8,092 nucleotides of DNA. It comes from Rhodospirillaceae bacterium. GTDB lineage: Bacteria; Pseudomonadota; Alphaproteobacteria; Rhodospirillales; Magnetospirillaceae. Made by a program: the position numbers and the translations under genes. The stretch lies in contig DUZC01000088.1 of the NCBI GenBank assembly GCA_013349735.1, forward strand, positions 1 through 8,092, written 5' to 3'. Positions 4,754 to 8,092 of the stretch are shown piece by piece (the stretch's first letter is position 1; every line of letters starts with the position of its first letter). A model generated the notes under the pieces. It was not told the origin of the DNA, did no database searches, and was given only the letters and a program-made list of their open reading frames with translations.

Positions 4754-6769
4754 ATGAACCTCCTTGCGCAGCTGAAAGTCGGCAGCCGGGTCTATCTGGG
4801 TTTTGCCATCACTTTGGCCTTGCTGGTCGCCCTCGGGGTCTCCGGCGCCGCCGGCCTGAAAAGTGGCGAGGAAAAATTTTCTGAATTTTCGCAGGTGGCC
4901 GGGGTTGCGGTGCTGGGACTGGATATCGGCGGCGATGTCTCCGATGTGCGCCGTCATGTCCGCGATTTTGCCTATACCGGTGATGAGAAAAAAATCGAAG
5001 AATCGCGCAAAGCGATTAAAGGTTTGCGCGAAAAATTGGAACAAGGGCTAAAAACCATTCACAATCCGGACCGTCTTAAGGCGGTTGCCGACGCAAAAAA
5101 CGGTTTCGAAGGCTATGTGGCTGGATTTGAAAGGTTAATTGAAGAAAAGCGTAAAACTGAACAGCTGATCAGCGAGACGCTCAACCCTACCGGCGCCGGC
5201 ATGCGCCTCAAAATGACGGAAGTGATCGAAAGCGCGCTTAAGGCCGGGGATCATGCGGTTGCCGCTCAGGCAGGCGTTGTGCAGCAATATCTGATGTTGG
5301 CCCGACTCGAGGCCAATAAATTCATAGGCCGCCATGATCAGGCCGCCGCCCATGATTTCAAGGAAACCCTGGCCAAGATGGACAAGGCCATCGAGGTCCT
5401 GAACGGACAGACCCACGACTCCAAATATCTGGCAGCAACCGCCGAAGTCGTTAAATCCAGCGAAAAATATGCCGCGGCTTTCGCGGATACGATCAAACTG
5501 GCCGAAGATGTGGATGTTTTGGTGAATCACACCATGGCCAATTTCGGTGTTTCCATGGGCGAAAAGTCCGATGAGGTAAAAGATTCGGCGTTAAAGGATA
5601 TGGCGGCGTTGGAAAGCCTTACCAAGGCTCAAATTGCCAGCGGCATCAGCCTGAACATCGTCCTTAGCGTCATCGCAGTGCTGTTGGGCGTCGCGCTGGC
5701 CTGGCTGATTGCCCGCAGCATCATCAAGCCAGTAACCGGCATGACCGCAACAATGACCCGGTTGGCCGGCGGCGATCACAGCGTTGCCGTGCCGGCCCTG
5801 GAAAATCATGACGAAATCGGTGATATGGGTCGGGCCGTCCAAATCTTCAAAGACAATGCTATACGCGTGGAAAAGATGACCCGCGAACAGGAAGATCTGA
5901 AACGTCAGGCCGAGCAGGAACGCCGCGCCGCCATGCATAAAATGGCCGATGCTTTTGAAGGCAGTGTTGGCAAAGTGGTGAATACGGTCACATCGGCGGC
6001 AACCGAATTGCAGGCCGCGGCCAGCCAAATGGCGGGGGCGGCCAATGAAACCAGCAGCAAGGCAACGGCGGTGGCCGGCGCTTCGCAGGAGGCATCGGCC
6101 AATGTTGAGACTGTCGCCTCGGCCAGCGAAGAACTGACCGCCTCTATCAATGAAATCGCCAGCCAAATGAGCCGGTCGCAAAGCGTGGCCGATCGGGCCG
6201 GAACCGAGGCCCAGCACACCACCCTGCTGGTGCAGATGCTCAATGAAAGTGTCGGCAAGATTGGAACGGTCGTTGGTTTGATCAATGACATTGCCAGCCA
6301 GACTAATTTGCTGGCCTTGAATGCCACCATCGAAGCGGCCCGGGCCGGGGATGCCGGCAAGGGGTTTGCGGTTGTCGCCAATGAAGTCAAAGGCCTCGCC
6401 AATCAAACGGCCAAAGCGACAGGCGAAATTGCCGCACAGATCACCGAGGTGCAGCAAAAAACGGCCGAGGCGGTCGAGGCGATCACCGGCATTTCCAGCG
6501 TGATCGCGGAAATGAGTGAGATCAGCGGCTCAGTCGCCGCGGCCGTTCAGCAACAAACTGCGGCTACCGGGGAAATCGCCCGCAATGTCGAACAAGCGGC
6601 GGCCGGCACCCAAGAGGTTTCCGTAAACATTACGGCCGTGGAACAGGCAGCCCGGGATAGTGGCATGGCGGCCGAACAAATCAGGGATTCCTCGTTGGAC
6701 CTTTCCAAACAGGCGGAATATTTGAACCAGGAGGTGTCGCGCTTCCTGCATCAGGTTCGTGCCGGATAG
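4754..6769 (+). CDS. Transmembrane methyl-accepting chemotaxis protein with large helical periplasmic sensor
   Basis: A full-length chemoreceptor of 671 residues. The ATG at 4754 follows GGAG (4741-4744, 9-base spacer); an in-frame TTG at 4739 lacks this spacing. Order of parts: cytoplasmic N-terminus, TM1 about 13-33, periplasmic region 34-297, TM2 about 299-321, HAMP about 322-374 (Pro326, DEIGD 353-357), then the signalling coiled coil to about 665. The hairpin tip is at 510-549 (INDIASQTNLL, then AARAGDAGKGFAVVANEVK). The periplasmic part is predicted to be all helical and about 260 residues long, fitting a helical bimodular (HBM) type sensor as in McpS, which binds TCA-cycle acids. That assignment rests on length and pattern, and the ligand is unknown. 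The ASQEASANVETVASASEEL segment (442-460) is the usual methylation-helix region. The C-terminus ends in RAG with no CheR-tethering pentapeptide. A binding-protein gene follows after 33 bases. Confidence 0.95.
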   Translation: MNLLAQLKVGSRVYLGFAITLALLVALGVSGAAGLKSGEEKFSEFSQVAGVAVLGLDIGGDVSDVRRHVRDFAYTGDEKKIEESRKAIKGLREKLEQGLKTIHNPDRLKAVADAKNGFEGYVAGFERLIEEKRKTEQLISETLNPTGAGMRLKMTEVIESALKAGDHAVAAQAGVVQQYLMLARLEANKFIGRHDQAAAHDFKETLAKMDKAIEVLNGQTHDSKYLAATAEVVKSSEKYAAAFADTIKLAEDVDVLVNHTMANFGVSMGEKSDEVKDSALKDMAALESLTKAQIASGISLNIVLSVIAVLLGVALAWLIARSIIKPVTGMTATMTRLAGGDHSVAVPALENHDEIGDMGRAVQIFKDNAIRVEKMTREQEDLKRQAEQERRAAMHKMADAFEGSVGKVVNTVTSAATELQAAASQMAGAANETSSKATAVAGASQEASANVETVASASEELTASINEIASQMSRSQSVADRAGTEAQHTTLLVQMLNESVGKIGTVVGLINDIASQTNLLALNATIEAARAGDAGKGFAVVANEVKGLANQTAKATGEIAAQITEVQQKTAEAVEAITGISSVIAEMSEISGSVAAAVQQQTAATGEIARNVEQAAAGTQEVSVNITAVEQAARDSGMAAEQIRDSSLDLSKQAEYLNQEVSRFLHQVRAG

Positions 6770-6802
6770 AGGGCGGAGGATCAAAAGAAAAAAGGCTCTC
6801 AA

Positions 6803-7729
6803 ATGAAACCAACGGCGGCTTTTGTCGGAATGATGGCATTAGCCAGCCTGGCCTTTATTTTGGTTTCGTTCGGACATAATCAGGACCCGGTCGAAAAGCC
6901 GTTGCCCTATAGCCACGCGCCGGACGAAAATCAAAAGCCGACTTATCGGTTGATTCCCCATCCCCTTTACAACCCGCAAAAACTGGTCGAAGAATTCCAG
7001 CCGCTGGTTGATTACCTGAACAGAGCGTTACCGGAAACGCCAATAAGAATCGAGGCCTCCCGCGATTATCAGGCCTTCGAAAAAAAGATTCGGGCCCGTG
7101 AGGCCGATATTCTTATGCCAAATCCCTGGCAAGCCATTGAGGCGATGAAGGTCGGTTACCATGTCGTGGCAATGTGGGGCGATGCGGACGATTTCCGGGG
7201 AATTTTTATCCTTCGCAAGGACAGTAAGGTCAAAAAACCGTCCGACCTGAAAGGAAAGGCGATCAGCTATCCATCGCCAACGGCTCTTGCCGCGGCCATC
7301 ATGCCGCAATATTTTCTGTTTACCCAGGGGATCGACATTAAAAAAGACATTCAAAATGTCTATGTTGGTTCGCAGGAATCCTCGATTATGAATGTCTTTC
7401 TAGGCGCGACTGCGGCAGGCGCCACCTGGCCGCCCCCCTGGCGCCAGTTTCAGAAAGATCACCCCGCACAGGCGGAACAGCTCACGGTTGCCTGGGAAAC
7501 CCCGTCTTTGATCAATAACGCGGTGATGGTCAGGGATAATCTTCCCCCGGACTTCGGGCAAAGACTGCAGCAGGCCCTATTGGATCTGCCAAAAACCGCG
7601 GAAGGCCAAAAAATCCTGAAAGACATCGAGACGGCTCGCTTCCACGCTGCCAATGATAAAAGCTATGCTATTGTAAGGGAGTATGTTGAACGGTTTGAAA
7701 AAGAAGTACGCAAGGTTGAAATTCCGTAA
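6803..7729 (+). CDS. PhnD-like periplasmic substrate-binding protein without visible ABC transporter partners
   Basis: The protein has 308 residues. The ATG at 6803 has AAAGG at 6791-6795 (7-base spacer). A hydrophobic segment at about 5-24 acts as a signal sequence or membrane anchor; there is no lipobox cysteine and no clean AxA site, so it may stay tethered. The rest reads as the phosphate/phosphite/phosphonate binding-protein family (type II periplasmic fold). Signatures are LVDYLNRALPETPIRIE (68-84), READILMPNPWQAIEAM (99-115), RGIFILRKDS (132-141), PSDLKGKAISYPSPTA (146-161) and VYVGSQESSIMNVFLGATAAG (186-206). PhnD relatives bind small oxyanions, but many orphan members have unknown ligands. 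No permease or ATPase gene follows; instead a membrane sensor gene overlaps its stop by one base (TAATG). This suggests that it presents ligand to that sensor, and possibly to the upstream MCP, rather than feeding a transporter. Confidence 0.88.
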   Translation: MKPTAAFVGMMALASLAFILVSFGHNQDPVEKPLPYSHAPDENQKPTYRLIPHPLYNPQKLVEEFQPLVDYLNRALPETPIRIEASRDYQAFEKKIRAREADILMPNPWQAIEAMKVGYHVVAMWGDADDFRGIFILRKDSKVKKPSDLKGKAISYPSPTALAAAIMPQYFLFTQGIDIKKDIQNVYVGSQESSIMNVFLGATAAGATWPPPWRQFQKDHPAQAEQLTVAWETPSLINNAVMVRDNLPPDFGQRLQQALLDLPKTAEGQKILKDIETARFHAANDKSYAIVREYVERFEKEVRKVEIP

Positions 7730-8092
7730 TGCATAAATACTTATTTGATAAGATTACCGGGACGATTCGAAGCCAATTAGTATCTGGGATCATATTAATT
7801 GTTGGCACAATGATGTGCCTGTTCATTCTTGATTTTACCTTTAGGCAACAAACTCTGCTGCGTGAACAGCAATTGGATCAAGCCGAGGCTTTGGGGCGCA
7901 GCGTGGCCGCCGCCTCTGCCGTCTGGGTTGCCTCTAATGATTTTAGCGGATTGCAGGAAATCATCGAAGGGTTTGCCAGCTATCCTGACCTTCGACATGC
8001 CATTGTCCTCGATCCGCAGGGTCGCATTTTGGCCCATAGCGACCGAAGCAAAGTGGGGCTGTATTTACCAGATTTGCCTAAGATTTTTGAGG
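7729..8092 (+). CDS. N-terminal part of a membrane-bound signalling protein, probably a sensor histidine kinase (3' end outside window)
   Basis: The ATG at 7729 overlaps the TAA of the binding-protein gene (TAATG), and the frame stays open to the last base, giving 121 complete codons. A membrane helix spans about residues 17-35 (SGIILIVGTMMCLFI). A helical stretch with QQLDQAEALGRSVA (47-60) follows, then a periplasmic sensor region that ends with strands AIVLDPQGRILAHSD (91-105) and KVGLYLPDLP (108-117). The DPQGRILAHSD...VG pattern is typical of Cache or PAS-like extracellular sensors of histidine kinases and diguanylate cyclases. The output domain is beyond the window, so kinase is the likelier but unproven call. 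Only a poor SD is visible (AGG at 7713-7715, 13 bases away), so translation probably depends on coupling to the upstream gene. Co-expression fits a binding-protein-fed sensor. Confidence 0.85.
   Translation, partial: MHKYLFDKITGTIRSQLVSGIILIVGTMMCLFILDFTFRQQTLLREQQLDQAEALGRSVAAASAVWVASNDFSGLQEIIEGFASYPDLRHAIVLDPQGRILAHSDRSKVGLYLPDLPKIFE

Noticed and set aside
5591..6457. Minus-strand open frame of 288 codons opposite the MCP
   Set aside because: Its Gly/His/Arg-rich translation mirrors the Ala/Glu-rich MCP codons, there is no domain or SD support, and the plus-strand MCP is unambiguous.
1..8092. CRISPR arrays, insertion sequences, tRNA or rRNA genes
   Set aside because: There are no regularly spaced repeats, transposase-like frames, terminal inverted repeats or tRNA-like cloverleaf sequences; the window is filled by ordinary protein genes.

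Overview
The window looks like chromosomal DNA of a free-living, motile, Gram-negative alphaproteobacterium, plausibly a Rhodospirillales or Magnetospirillum-type organism. The reasons are the alphaproteobacterial-looking codon choice (GCC, GGC, CTG, GTC), two large chemoreceptors, a hemerythrin fused to a chemoreceptor, a CreA protein, and an orphan PhnD-type binding protein next to a membrane sensor. The taxonomic guess is inference from gene content; no rRNA or other marker is present. Coding density is very high, and the only non-coding stretches over 50 bases are 4009-4164 and 4636-4753.

Left part, plus strand (1-3535): the C-terminal end of a methyl-accepting chemotaxis protein (MCP) carrying a complete bacteriohemerythrin domain. 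It is followed closely by two polytopic membrane transporters: a 12-helix-type carrier of unrecognised family, and a CitA/TcuC-type proton-coupled tricarboxylate symporter of the major facilitator superfamily (MFS). Spacing of 15 bases and 1 base, with Shine-Dalgarno (SD) sites inside or abutting the upstream gene, suggests one transcription unit. A single opposing gene (3538-4008, minus strand) meets it tail to tail with a 2-base gap. It encodes a stand-alone hemerythrin-like protein that keeps six of the seven diiron ligands but has Asn in place of one His. It is also visibly AT-richer than its neighbours.

Middle (4009-4753): a divergent intergenic region with a perfect 8-base inverted repeat and a possible promoter, then creA, an exported protein of the CreA family. 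A second short intergenic region follows, with a consensus TATAAT box inside an inverted repeat and a short GC-rich hairpin before the next gene.

Right part, plus strand (4754-8092): a full-length 671-residue MCP with a large helical periplasmic sensor domain, a PhnD-like periplasmic binding protein, and the first 121 codons of a membrane sensor, probably a histidine kinase or a similar output protein. The last two genes overlap by one base (TAATG). A binding protein with no visible permease or ATPase, between a chemoreceptor and a membrane sensor, suggests a signalling rather than a transport role.

Taken together, the window is dominated by environmental sensing: two chemoreceptors, two hemerythrin-fold proteins likely linked to O2 or redox, and a binding protein with a coupled sensor. 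Two carboxylate-type transporters accompany them. None of the individual families is new. The most distinctive points are the ligand-deficient hemerythrin near a ligand-complete hemerythrin-MCP, and the chemoreceptor / orphan binding protein / sensor cluster.
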